From: Fennellomyces sp. T-0311
Taxonomy: Eukaryota; Mucoromycota; Mucoromycetes; Mucorales; Lichtheimiaceae
Reading direction: 5' to 3'
DNA: 64,000 nucleotides
Assembly: GCA_025266875.1 (NCBI GenBank)
Contig: JALLLT010000003.1
Coordinates: forward strand, 1,240,001-1,304,000
A program made the position numbers and the translations under genes. This document shows positions 1 to 10,444 of the stretch, piece by piece (positions within the stretch are counted from its first letter, which is position 1; each line of letters begins with the position of its first letter). Under the pieces are notes generated by a model. That model saw only the letters and a list, made by a program, of their open reading frames with translations, had not been told where the DNA came from and made no database searches.

Positions 1-2572
1 ATAGTTCTTGATTTTGGTTGACAAGGTCACATAACTCGCGGTAATGTGTTGCAAACAATATCCTTGATTTTGAATGTGTGTGCAGATAGTCAAGAATGGC
101 GTAGGCAAGTGAGATCCCATCTGCTGTTGCTGTTCCTCGACCCACTTCATCCATTATCACCAAGGACTGCGGTGTTGCATGAGCCAATATATTTGCCGTT
201 TCCATCATTTCCACCATAAACGTTGACAAGTCTTGAGCCAAGTCATCAGCTGTTCCTATTCTGCTCATAATACGATCTGCAATACCAATCTCTGCATAGG
301 AGGCAGGGACAAATGATCCCATATGCGCAAGGAGAATAATAATTGCGTTCTGTCGCAAAAATGTGCTCTTACCGCCCATATTCGGCCCAGTCAATAGCCA
401 AGTCCTGCTATGGTCCCCAAGAACACAGTCGTTCTTAATGAATGGTCGACCTTTTTGTGCCAGATTTGCTTCAACCACGGGATGACGACCATCAACGATA
501 TGCATATTGTTGGTGTTTGCTCGCATGATTGGACGAGCATATTTGAATCGTCGTGCAATCCATGCAAAAGAGCATAGTACATCCAATTGAGCGAGGATTG
601 CGCTAGCTGCGATGATAGATGCAGAATGTGCGAGAACACGGTCGACGGCTTTCTCCCATATTTGATTCTCCAGTTCTAGGATTTGTCCATGTGTGCTTTG
701 TATCCGGATTGAAAGGTCTGTCCATTCAGGTAATTGATAACGGTGTTTCACTTTGGTTTGATGTATAAGAGTTGCTTCCGGGTGCTGAGCACGTAGTTTA
801 CTAGCTTGCGATGCATTGATTTCAACCATATGCTTGTATAGTGCATTGACGAGGAGCGATACTGAGTTTCCGCCGATGGCTCGCAGGTTGTCTTGTAATT
901 TCTCCCGGCATCTGTGTAGTATATCAAGCTCTTCATGAAGGTCGCGTAGCTGTGGATCGAAGTCAGCGCGAATAAGACCGTAATCTTTTGCTTCATTCGA
1001 CATTATTCTCTCTTGATCAACAACAGAAGTGATGTATTCTGCAAGACTTGGATGTGGATCCAGTGACTCTACTAGATCTTTCACCGACGATGACACTGTG
1101 CTTGAACGCAAAAATACATCATTTAGCAGCTCTTTTGCAGCTCTGATAGCATTCAAGGTAGATGATATTTCAAGCATATCCGAATGCTGGCCCCGTCGAA
1201 GTGCCAGTCGCTGCAACGCGCGCTGTGCATCTGCGCTTTGGCGCAAGATGGTACGGATGTCCTCCAGGACGAAACTATCGCGTGTGAAAAACTCGACTAT
1301 ATCATGGCGCCATCTGATTGTCTCTATAGATGATGAAGGTGCGAGCATCCACTGCGCCAGTTGTCGAGAGCCGGCGTTCGTCATTGTATGATTGATCACG
1401 CCCAGTAGGCTGTTTGCCTTCCCACCATCCCGAAGGCACTGCACCAGTTCCAGAGATGCGACTGTTGCACTATCGATCTGCAAAGTATCTTTGATGCTCA
1501 TACGTACTGGCTTCAAAAGTTGTGGCTTTTCGCAAGGATGGGTATCGTTGATGTAATCCAACAAAGCCTTGCTGGCACCAATTTCATAGTCGGTGAAAGT
1601 AATATCCGTATAACCAAACATGTCTCGTAGAATAGTTCGTCCAGATGCTACATCGAACATGTTGTCTGGTAAGAAGCTAACGGAGATACTGTTGTGGTTC
1701 GATAGGATCCGCGTAATTGGATGGCTGGTGTCTTCCTCGATGACTGACTTGAGTGTCGATGGTAAAATGATTTCACGAGGTCTAATACGCGCCACATCAT
1801 CCTTCAATACGTCAAGTGTGGATGGCTGCACCATAAACTCGCCGACGGATATATCAATCCATGCCAATCCCAATTCGTCCGTTGCTGTTGGCATAACAGC
1901 CATGAGGTAGTTGTATGACTGTGAGTCCAAGAACCGCTCTTCAATTACTGTGCCAGGTGTGATCACTCGAGTAATATGCCGATGAATGCCGACTATGGAC
2001 TCGTCACCGTCTCGTTTAGCTACAGTATACTGCTCACATAATGCTACGCGACATGCGAGCCTGTTGACGAGTATATCCAGGTATCGATCTAACGCTCGTG
2101 AGGGAAATCCAGCAAAATCAACAGACATGCCAGAAGTCATTTCCTTGCGTGTAAGCTTGAGATCCAATTGTAAGGCGTATTCAGTGGCGTGTGACTCGTA
2201 TAACTAAAGCGAATGCGATTAGCTTTTCTTCGTCAGGTCCACGGCAGTATATATTACCTCGTAAAAGTCGCCCACTTGAACCAATAGCACGCATTCTGGA
2301 TGCTTCTTTGTGTATTTTCTGACCGTATCTAAGACAACAGAGCCAGTAGATTCTGATTTTGCTTCGAGATCTTGCGATTCAGTTTCTGCAGTCCTGCGTT
2401 TTCGAGTTTTCTTTTTGACAGGAGTCCGTGGTGTGGTGATTTCGGGCTCGAACACGTTGTCAAGAGTTCCACGTGTCACTCGTTTGGCAATTGGTAGCGA
2501 GACAAAGATCGATCGCCGCGAAAAATGGGATGTACGAAGGATTGAACGGGGGCGCGGCAGAAAGCGAAACAT
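1..2572 (-). CDS. MSH1: MutS-family DNA mismatch repair protein MSH1, mitochondrial (3' end outside window)
   Basis: This is a MutS homologue that recognises mismatches and uses ATP, here probably in mitochondrial DNA. Exon 1 is 2572..2258 and exon 2 runs from 2203 past base 1; the 54 bp intron 2204..2257 is GT-AG, and splicing restores the MutS domain I motif VGDFYELYESHAT. Further on are the ATPase Walker A TGPNMGGKST (Lys near residue 717), the Walker B region MDEVGRGTATADG and ATHYREL, all in one frame to the window edge. The N-terminus (MFRFLPRPRSILRTSHFSRR) is rich in Arg and Ser and lacks acidic residues, as in a mitochondrial presequence, which is why I prefer MSH1 over MSH2-6. The start is the first ATG of the only long frame. 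It is divergent from the transporter at 3156. Confidence 0.95.
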
Positions 2573-3155
2573 AAGTTTCTCGTGTCAGGGGTAACACGCT
2601 TTGCTCATTCAAAAACTCAAAAATAATTTAACTACCGTTCTAATCACGCTTAATTCGAGATGTTGTTTCCAACGTCAACATTACTTGGTAAACTAAACGA
2701 ACGGAATTAGACAGCAGGCGCCGTACACGCGGAAGAAAACTGTTATGCTGTAAGACGGGGAAGCTTAGCAACGTCGACGGTATAGAGAAACCATCCTGAA
2801 GCAACTGTTAATCTACATCTTAGGAGCAAATATCTGTTATTCCCTGCAGCTTCATAAGTAAACCGACTCCATTTCTCGATGAGTTCTAGGGTTCAAAACT
2901 CTCAGGCAAACTTTAGTGGCCATAGCGACGGCAGCCTGGTATTTCATCATTCTAAAAGCCTAAATCTGGCAAATATGCCCACTCATATATCAGAAGATGT
3001 CGTGAAGGCCCACGGGAAGCCATTTCGTGTGATCCTGATGCTTGGTCGTACAAATCTTGCAACTTTGTGCCTACATGCATACAAAAAGTTTACCCTTTCA
3101 AAAATACATAAGCAGCGCTTCTCTTCTCTTCCTTATAGCACCATTAGCTGTATGC
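2573..3155. other. Divergent intergenic region, MSH1 / DMT transporter
   Basis: This stretch separates two divergently oriented genes and must hold both promoters. An ATG at 2879 opens a 98-codon frame that does not resemble a protein. It could be an upstream exon of the transporter, since an intron from about 3043 to 3139 would join it in frame, but nothing else supports that. No clear TATA box was seen. Confidence 0.4.
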
Positions 3156-4240
3156 ATGTCGGATCTACATGTTAATATAGCTCGAAGTGAACGAGCACAA
3201 TTATCACCTATCGGACAACAATCCACCGCAACGACAAAACGCGAAATTATTGGCCTGGTCATAATCGGTGCGTCAGGTCTAGCCAGGTGTACCGCTATAG
3301 TATTCGTCAAGATAGGCGGGAGCGTATTCCCATCATCCCAAATCGTCTTTGCGCGCTCAGTGGTCCAAGTAACGCTCTGTCTAGTTGGATTCTTATGGTT
3401 AAATGTCCATCCATTTTCACAGCGTGAAGGGCGCAAATGGGTTCTTTTCCGAGGCCTAGTTGGCGCCTTATCCCTTATACTTTATTATTACAGCTTATTA
3501 CATATCCAATTCGCCGATGCGGCAGGTAAGCAAGCATAGGAGGGTTGTATCAATGTTTCTAAAACGAACAACAGTGATCATGAACTTACAGACTATTTTT
3601 GCTGCGACACTCGCCGCTGTTTTGCTAAAGGAGCCATTTGGGTGTTTTGAACGACTTTGCCTAACAGTATGCTTGGCGGGTGCTATACTTGTGACAAAGC
3701 CAAGCTTTTTGTTCAAATCAACACCGGGTAACCATGGTGGAAGCAATCCGATTCGCGACGGCGATAAAGATCGCTCACTCGCAATATTCGCTGCTTTGAC
3801 AGGCGCAGTATTATCCGCAACAGCATTTGTTGTCGTCCGCGCAACCGGCAAGCGTGCGCATCATATGCAGCAATTTCACTGATTTTAAGCACCGTCTTTT
3901 TCCAAGATTTTCGCAAGCCGGAGGATATGACTCAGTATGCTATACTTGGCTTAACTGGTCTATTTGCCTTTATTGGACAAGCCATGGTGAATCTAGGGTC
4001 AGCAAAAAATTTCAACTATTTTTATACAAGATTACTAATCATTACTTTGATAGCTTGCAAATGGCGCCAGCAGGTATCGGGACACTCATATGTACGATTG
4101 AAGTTGTATACGCGTTTATTTACGGTATACTTCTTTTCCACGAGTATCCAGATATTTTGAGTGTTGTCGGTGCAGTCATTATTATTACATCAGTAGTTGG
4201 AGTGGGATGGAAGAAGTGGAAGTATGAACAACCAGCATAA
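3156..4240 (+). CDS. EamA/DMT-family transporter (SLC35G-like), with an internal frameshift
   Basis: A ten-helix drug/metabolite transporter of the EamA type; the substrate cannot be read from sequence. Exons are 3156..3525, 3575..3997 and 4054..4240, with introns of 49 and 56 bp. Two EamA halves are visible: helices from KREIIGLVIIGASGL to LLKEPFG, then from the SLAIFAALTGAVLSATAF segment to the C-terminal VVGAVIIITSVVGVG helix. APAGIGTL, typical of SLC35G-like proteins, follows intron 2. Within exon 2, near 3855-3865, the frame shifts: GKRAH is in one frame and ASYAAISLILSTVFF in another, and no GT-AG intron can bridge them. The gene is therefore either a young pseudogene or carries a one- or two-base sequencing error. 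The start chosen is the first in-frame ATG before the first helix. Expected length is about 326 residues. Confidence 0.7.
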
Positions 4241-6045
4241 GATAACTGTTATCGAGTAATACGTACGTAGAGAAGAGGCCATATAAAGTGGCGTCTGTCT
4301 AGTACATTATATTTTCCGTCGCAGAGTGAAGACTTTTTTGTATAATATCATGTACGCAACTAATTAAAGTCGTGATTATAGTGATTGCACGATATTTTAC
4401 ATTATGGGCAGCCTTTCATGTCCTGACCCAACGGCTCAGGCCGTACGTGGTATGTCGGTATTAAAAGAAAACATGACTAGTAGATCCCTGTTCTTCCGCA
4501 AGATACATGGACCATATGAACCTCACAATTGGGAACACAACAATAACGGATTAGTCCTCAAAGTAGCTCTAAAAGATAGCATACGAAAGACCCAAGAAAC
4601 TCCAGATAACTTGTATGATTTCCTAAGTACGTATCTAGTATGCACTTGAGGATGAAGTTGAGCTTTACAGCGCAGAAAGTATAGTTCGAGCAGCTATTAT
4701 AGAGCATAGGATACATTAATTATTGTCTTTTTGCTCCTAAGTAGGGGCAACAAGCTTCAGGAATGCTTGTAACTCACTAGCAAATTTTACCGGTACGTAA
4801 TGTAAACTTGATCATGAACGGACCTTTTTAACGAGTTATTCGCTTCACATGTTCTAGACATGAAAGTGAAGGGAGTTTGCGCTTGCCTATATAATTCTAT
4901 AGTCTTTCAGTATTTCGATAGGCTGTGCGCCTAGAAGTTATGTACCAATTCTCAGCTCAAACATTTTTAGCACATTACCAGTAATGGATAGGGTTAATGT
5001 ACACGACTCACTCCCGCACCGAGCTCTGGCGAAAAGATTCCGCTCTGATCTGGAGGCTTGCCGGATTGCTTTGAACCCTTTCTTCTCCAGTTTCATTCTA
5101 CAGGCCAACCACTCACCTGGGTGACACTCTGGCCGCTTAGGTGAAATTGACTTTCAAGCACTCGCAATGCTTTTCCTGATGCACACAGCATTCACACAAT
5201 TTTGAACAAAGCAATACCGATTACAATATATTGCCATCCAACATCTACTTTCTTCGTCCACAAACATCATCCAATGGACATTCTTCTGGGGGGTATCAAT
5301 GCTACATCAAGCCTGCAACATTTGCTTCCGTATTTACCGCCAAACCATTTCAACCGCTGGCCTTCTACACCGCATCAGCCGCACTCGGACTCCATCACCT
5401 CAATGTCATATATGCCACCGATACCTATAATTTATCACACACTTCTTCTTGCGGTGCCCTTCCGAACTGGAATTATGGCAGATAGTTTGGACAATCTTCG
5501 ACCTAATCCTCTCCCATCGGCTCTGATACATTTCCTGTGCACCGGCAATGGACAATGTTCTCCGACTCCAGACCAAAACTTTACACATCATTTCTTACAT
5601 CACTTTCGCGATATGGCGAGGCCACTGGGCTTTCATTTCTTTTCCTCCACTCCTTTTATTCCCGAGCAGGTCGCATCTATGGCTACCAGACTCATCCACC
5701 ATTATGTATCTCTCTGATTTCATTATGTTAAAACTCTCGAATTTAAATTATAAGGCCGCTGACATACCACTTCTTTCCGAACGTGAGACGGTATCAATAA
5801 AAATTTTGAGGGTTACACTTCCTTACAAAAAGATGTATAAGGTTAAAAAGCAACGTTAGACAAGGCTCTAGTGTAACAATGGCGGCTTAGCCAACGAACC
5901 CATTTAAAATGCTGATGCCTCAAAGAGCTGGTACACGTTTCGTTCGCCACCTTTATATTTTCTGTTGTAACGTGCTAGAAATTCTAGACCATTATACTTG
6001 CTCGCTAACACCGCTGGTATATTTTAGACCGAGCATATAATCGTG
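4241..6045. other. Intergenic, no convincing gene
   Basis: This is 1.8 kb between the transporter and the first ectodomain paralogue. Several frames are open at 5200-5860, including an in-frame ATG at 5548 for about 100 codons, but none shows a domain, a signal peptide or sensible codon use, and overlapping frames are equally open. I see no repeat or RNA gene. Confidence 0.4.
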
Positions 6046-7743
6046 ATGTATGTATCTCAGGTTCCCGCAACTGTCATTTACACGTTGTTGAAAACAGTGC
6101 TCTTGATCGTGTTTGCAAAAGCAATCGCAAGCGTTTGTTCATGGACCGGCCGATATGATGTCGCCAAAGTCATGGAACAAGGCTCCTATACAGTCCTATT
6201 CAGCTCAGTATTCACACGCAACTACCGAAACTTTATGACAACTTTTATGGCGGTTGTACTGTTTATCGTGATCGCAATTGACACAGTAACAAATCTACTG
6301 CCAACAATTGCCACAAAATACATGCCGTTCCAGCTCGTATCTTTTACTTATGGCGAGGAAAAGTACTTTCAAGCCGTTTACAATACCCCGATGCAATCAT
6401 CCCGGATACCATCGCTGAATTACTCGACGGACAACCCAATGCAAGCCTACTGTAACGACATGGGCTTGTGCGTGAATGGTGAATACAACGCCAACGAATT
6501 AAAAATATCACCAACGATGGAGGTTAAGTCAATACCATACGATTATAACACTAGAAGCTTCATCACAGACTTTCTAAACGTCTCAGCACCTTACTGTTCT
6601 ATCCAACATGAAGGCTGTGAAGGAGGGTATATGAAATTTGCAAATCACGCAGAAGGCTATGGTCCATACAACATTTCCAGCCCAGGTCTACCATCCCAGA
6701 TATATCTGCTCTACGACAGTGTTGATGAGTCAAACTTTGGGATATCAACTATAGCTGAAGCAGGAGCATTACGCTTCAACTACCGGAATTCGACCGGTGA
6801 TGATACCTCTGACGAAATCAACACGTATGCAACAGTAAGAATGTTATATCGTCCTGGCCAAACAGATGTTATTTCGGTGAGCCATTTATCAAGCATTATT
6901 TATACGAGCGGTCGGGATACAGTGATAGTGGTATCAAAGACAGCTGTTCATAACTTGAATCCCGTGGGACCCACTTCATCACCAAATATAACACGAGCGG
7001 ATATCGACGAGTTGTTCAAAGGTGTTTTCAACAACACTGCAGCTCTCTACGACGCGACGTTCGAAGAACTGTATCCAACTGACTATGGACCTTTGACAAC
7101 TAGTGCAGCATTTACGTCATACGTAAATAATCCATATTTTTCGGTCGATCTCGTACAAAGAACAACTTTCGAGGATCAAGATACCATATTGAAAGCTAGG
7201 ATACTTATTGGGGTGTTCGTAGTGAGCGACAAGGCGCTACCAATACGCGAACCGAGATACTACGGTCGGGATTATTTGACGAATTACAATATGACACGAA
7301 GCGAATTCAGGCTGATGTCACCGGAAACCTTTTCTATGAGACAGCCTGGTTCCCATGATCAAATGTTTGACGGCTTTAATGACCCACCAACGGAGGATTT
7401 GTTCATGTACGGTATTTTGAACAACTCCAACCAAGTTATGTTTGGCCGGCAAGGATATCAAGAGGTTGTTGCTAACATCTCGCCGGCGTTCCTAAGCATT
7501 CTCTGCGCGATAATACTATTACTAGGCGTTGTATTTGCAATTGCGAGGGCAACCAGAAATAAGCTGTACTTTTATTCACTGTACCAAACGGTGGGTCATG
7601 TCGATGAATCGGGCAATATCAGTGATACAAGCGGTGTCATCCCAAGAATTTCGATAAAGAGCCGACGAATACTCATTGGCAACAAAGTATTATTGACAGA
7701 AGACAAGCTAGAGCAATATCATGGGGAAGTTGAAGATCGGTAG
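6046..7743 (+). CDS. Uncharacterised three-helix membrane protein with large ectodomain, paralogue 1
   Basis: I do not recognise the family. The 565-residue single-exon protein has two hydrophobic segments near the N-terminus (about residues 9-32 and 62-86), a roughly 390-residue polar stretch with many N-x-S/T sites, a third helix near residues 480-507 and a short C-terminal tail. This suggests an ectodomain held between helices 2 and 3. The ectodomain holds the cysteine pairs YCNDMGLC and PYCSIQHEGC, probably disulfides. The downstream neighbour at 8328 matches along the whole length at roughly half identity by eye, so this is a tandem duplication. I start at the ATG of MYVSQVPATV because paralogue 2 begins at the equivalent MLVSQIPATV. 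The function is unknown; a surface sensor or wall-associated protein is only a guess. Confidence 0.85.
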   Translation: MYVSQVPATVIYTLLKTVLLIVFAKAIASVCSWTGRYDVAKVMEQGSYTVLFSSVFTRNYRNFMTTFMAVVLFIVIAIDTVTNLLPTIATKYMPFQLVSFTYGEEKYFQAVYNTPMQSSRIPSLNYSTDNPMQAYCNDMGLCVNGEYNANELKISPTMEVKSIPYDYNTRSFITDFLNVSAPYCSIQHEGCEGGYMKFANHAEGYGPYNISSPGLPSQIYLLYDSVDESNFGISTIAEAGALRFNYRNSTGDDTSDEINTYATVRMLYRPGQTDVISVSHLSSIIYTSGRDTVIVVSKTAVHNLNPVGPTSSPNITRADIDELFKGVFNNTAALYDATFEELYPTDYGPLTTSAAFTSYVNNPYFSVDLVQRTTFEDQDTILKARILIGVFVVSDKALPIREPRYYGRDYLTNYNMTRSEFRLMSPETFSMRQPGSHDQMFDGFNDPPTEDLFMYGILNNSNQVMFGRQGYQEVVANISPAFLSILCAIILLLGVVFAIARATRNKLYFYSLYQTVGHVDESGNISDTSGVIPRISIKSRRILIGNKVLLTEDKLEQYHGEVEDR

Positions 7744-8327
7744 CTTGATTTTGTGTATTTTTTCTTGTAATACTGTTTTGCTACATTTCGGATTACGCAG
7801 ATGGCCCTGTAAACACATATAATATCATATACACAGCTTGTGAAACATGCTTGTCATACGGTTCCACCATACAGTCGATACTATACTGCCCAACAATTAG
7901 TGTACTACGTATTAACAGCACAGCTTCTTTGTGTTAGCATCAGCGGCAGAGTCTCTGCATTGCACCAAACCAAGGAAATTGCGAATTTGTATGTATTTAA
8001 ACAGTATAGTCGTTTCTTTAGCGCTATGTTATTATAAAATCAATACGACGTGGTGATAATAAAGATGAGGAAGGAAGTTCAGATGCTGTGCTTTAAGTGG
8101 CTGAGTGAGCTTTTAAGTTCGTGTAGGACAACAACTTCGGCTTAGCTTTTCTTAGTGGTGATACTGTATATTAACCAAGTATTCCATTTTGTGGGAAAGC
8201 AGGTCTTTTAGTTTGCTCGTCTGGGTAAGCAGGGTGTCACTTTTTATTCATCAAGATCATTGACTTTATCATACACGTACGCATAGATAATTTCGTGATA
8301 TCGACATAACATATTACTCCTCCAAGA
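7744..8327. other. Intergenic between the tandem paralogues
   Basis: About 580 bp, AT-rich, with no protein-like frame. It holds the 3' end of paralogue 1 and the promoter of paralogue 2. I found no remnant of another copy here. Confidence 0.4.
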
Positions 8328-10061
8328 ATGCTTGTTTCGCAGATCCCAGCCACTGTCGTTTATACAGTACTGAAGACACTGCTCCTCATTATGATTGCCA
8401 GAATGATTGAGAGCATATGCTCCTGGACGAAACGATATGATCTCGCAAAGATATTTGAAAATGGAGCCTATTCAGTTGTCGTTACAGCAATGTTCACTCA
8501 CAAAAACTATCGGAATTACTGGACACTACCAATGTTTATCTTACTGTTACTTATGCTTACCATCGAGACGGTCACGAATTTGCTTCCCGCGATTGCAACC
8601 AATTATATGCCATTTCAAGAGGTATCGTTCACGCGTGGCGACAACAAGTATTTCAAGTACCCTTATAGCACGCCAACCCAAGCAACTCGAATACCATCGA
8701 TGGACTACTCTACTGATAACCCTATGAAAGGCTACTGTGAGGATATGGGCTTATGCACAAATGGTGTATATGATGCAAACGTCTTGGAAATTTCTCCTAC
8801 AATGCAAATTGAAAGGGTCCCCTATAGCTATGGTGCCAGAAAATTCATTACCGATTACGTAAACGTCTCAACACCATATTGTGTACCCCGAGAAACTGAA
8901 GATTGCTTGGAAACATCTGCTCTCTTTTCTGTGAACGCTGCAGGCCATGCCGTCGTCACAGTACCTGGATTACCCTCGGATGTTGTGACGTACTATGTCT
9001 TTACTGATCGCTCGGAATACGGAATTGGGACTATATTCGAAGCAACAAGAGCCGATGTGGAATACAAAAGCGCAGAGGCTGGCAACGTTTCTGAGCCTCT
9101 TGACCCATCAACAATCATCTCCATGCTATACCGACAAAGGAGAAACGACATCATATCTGCCACACATTTATCCAAGATACTGTTTACCAACGGACAAGAA
9201 ACCGTACTGCTTGTACTCAAGGTTGCTCTACATAATATTGCCGGTTATTCAACGGCATCACAGGAAGCTGAAGATGCTATTCCGATACTGAACACAGTAT
9301 TCAATAACAGCGCAATATTATCGAACATCACCGACGCCTATGATCATATTTATTACAACGCAACTATTGGCAACGTATCGTTTGGCTACCAGTCAGCAAA
9401 AGTAGCTTACACCTCTTACGTTACTGACTACTATCTATCCGTGGATGTCATGCAACGAACGAACTATTATGGAGTTGAGACATATCTTAAGGGTAGGATA
9501 CACTATGGTGTCTTTGTAATCAAGGACCATGCAATTCCCATTAGCGGGATTCCCCGGTACAATGATCAGCAATACCTATCGAATTTCAACACAACTCGAA
9601 TGGAGGACTATCATATCTCACCGGACGATTTCACAATGCGGGAGCCCAACTTCTATGATTCGATGTTTGATGGATTTGACGAATTGCCCACGAACGATCT
9701 GTACATGTATGCCATTTTAAATTCCTCTGGCTTTACATTGTACGGAAAAGAAGGCTATCGTGATATCGTCGCTGATATCTCACCGGTCTTTTTGGGGATC
9801 CTGTGTGGAGTCATATTCGTGACATTGCTAGTATACGGAGTAGCACGATACACCAGAGATCAACTGTACTTCTGTACACTTTATCAGGCGGTTGGGCAAA
9901 TTGATAATGACGGTTGTATAAGCAATACAAACGATATTATTCCGAAAGTCTCAGCAAGAGGTGACAAGGTTTACTTTGGAGACAAGATTCTGATTGCTAA
10001 GGATAACATGGCGCTACTTGAACGCTTCGAAAATGACAATACAGACGATACTACACTATGA
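8328..10061 (+). CDS. Uncharacterised three-helix membrane protein with large ectodomain, paralogue 2
   Basis: This 577-residue protein is the tandem paralogue of the gene at 6046 and has the same plan: two N-terminal helices (roughly residues 10-31 and 63-88), a long ectodomain with many N-glycosylation sequons, a helix near residues 488-515 and a cytoplasmic tail. The most conserved blocks are the N-terminal 100 residues, YSTDNPM, the EDMGLC cysteine region, FITDYVNVS and the block after the last helix (LYFCTLYQAVG). The second cysteine pair is kept (YCVPRETEDC). Divergence lies mainly in the middle of the ectodomain, as expected for a region facing the outside. No known domain was recognised. 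The ATG lies right after a stop-rich leader and no intron is needed. Confidence 0.85.
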   Translation: MLVSQIPATVVYTVLKTLLLIMIARMIESICSWTKRYDLAKIFENGAYSVVVTAMFTHKNYRNYWTLPMFILLLLMLTIETVTNLLPAIATNYMPFQEVSFTRGDNKYFKYPYSTPTQATRIPSMDYSTDNPMKGYCEDMGLCTNGVYDANVLEISPTMQIERVPYSYGARKFITDYVNVSTPYCVPRETEDCLETSALFSVNAAGHAVVTVPGLPSDVVTYYVFTDRSEYGIGTIFEATRADVEYKSAEAGNVSEPLDPSTIISMLYRQRRNDIISATHLSKILFTNGQETVLLVLKVALHNIAGYSTASQEAEDAIPILNTVFNNSAILSNITDAYDHIYYNATIGNVSFGYQSAKVAYTSYVTDYYLSVDVMQRTNYYGVETYLKGRIHYGVFVIKDHAIPISGIPRYNDQQYLSNFNTTRMEDYHISPDDFTMREPNFYDSMFDGFDELPTNDLYMYAILNSSGFTLYGKEGYRDIVADISPVFLGILCGVIFVTLLVYGVARYTRDQLYFCTLYQAVGQIDNDGCISNTNDIIPKVSARGDKVYFGDKILIAKDNMALLERFENDNTDDTTL

Positions 10062-10083
10062 GTTATTAAGATTACCTCCCTGT

Positions 10084-10098
10084 ATATATATATATATT
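10084..10098. repeat. TA dinucleotide microsatellite
   Basis: A short run of alternating T and A lies just after the stop codon of paralogue 2. Confidence 0.8.
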
Positions 10099-10202
10099 GG
10101 AGACATATTTTAAGATGTACATACGCAACGAATCGAAAAATTAAATATTACGTAACTTTGACGATAAATTGTTTGGCTTGATTCAGTTTTCTTCGTCGCT
10201 AT

Positions 10203-10444
10203 ACCAGGGTAGTATCTGCCAGTCTTAAAATGTACCACGTATGGCTTTCCTTCAATATACCATGTGCCATTGCACTTCTTACGTGGGTACTGTTTGCGAT
10301 CTCAAGGTATTCAAGAAATGAGCTTTACTTTAACTCACTTACCAAACACTGAGTGATGTTGATGGCACTGGAAAAATCGGTGATACCAGTGGTATAATAC
10401 GCACCATATATGTTGATGAAGTGCCGAAATGCTTTTGTCTGTGA
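10203..10444 (+). pseudogene. Relic of a third tandem copy (C-terminal helix and tail only)
   Basis: One frame reads LLTWVLFAISRYSRNELYF, matching the last helix and flank of paralogue 2 (LLVYGVARYTRDQLYF). After a one-base frameshift near 10343 the next frame reads YQTLSDVDGTGKIGDTSGII, matching YQTVGHVDESGNISDTSGVI of paralogue 1. Similarity ends near 10425 and a stop follows at 10442. No remnant of the ectodomain or the N-terminal helices was found upstream, so only the last tenth of a gene remains. It lies in the same orientation and about 150 bp after paralogue 2, as expected of a decayed tandem duplicate. Confidence 0.75.

Noticed and set aside
5202..5859. Overlapping plus-strand frames of 84-171 codons
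   Set aside because: Several frames are open at once, the longest lacks an ATG at its start, and none has a domain or splice partner. Likely a low-stop patch.
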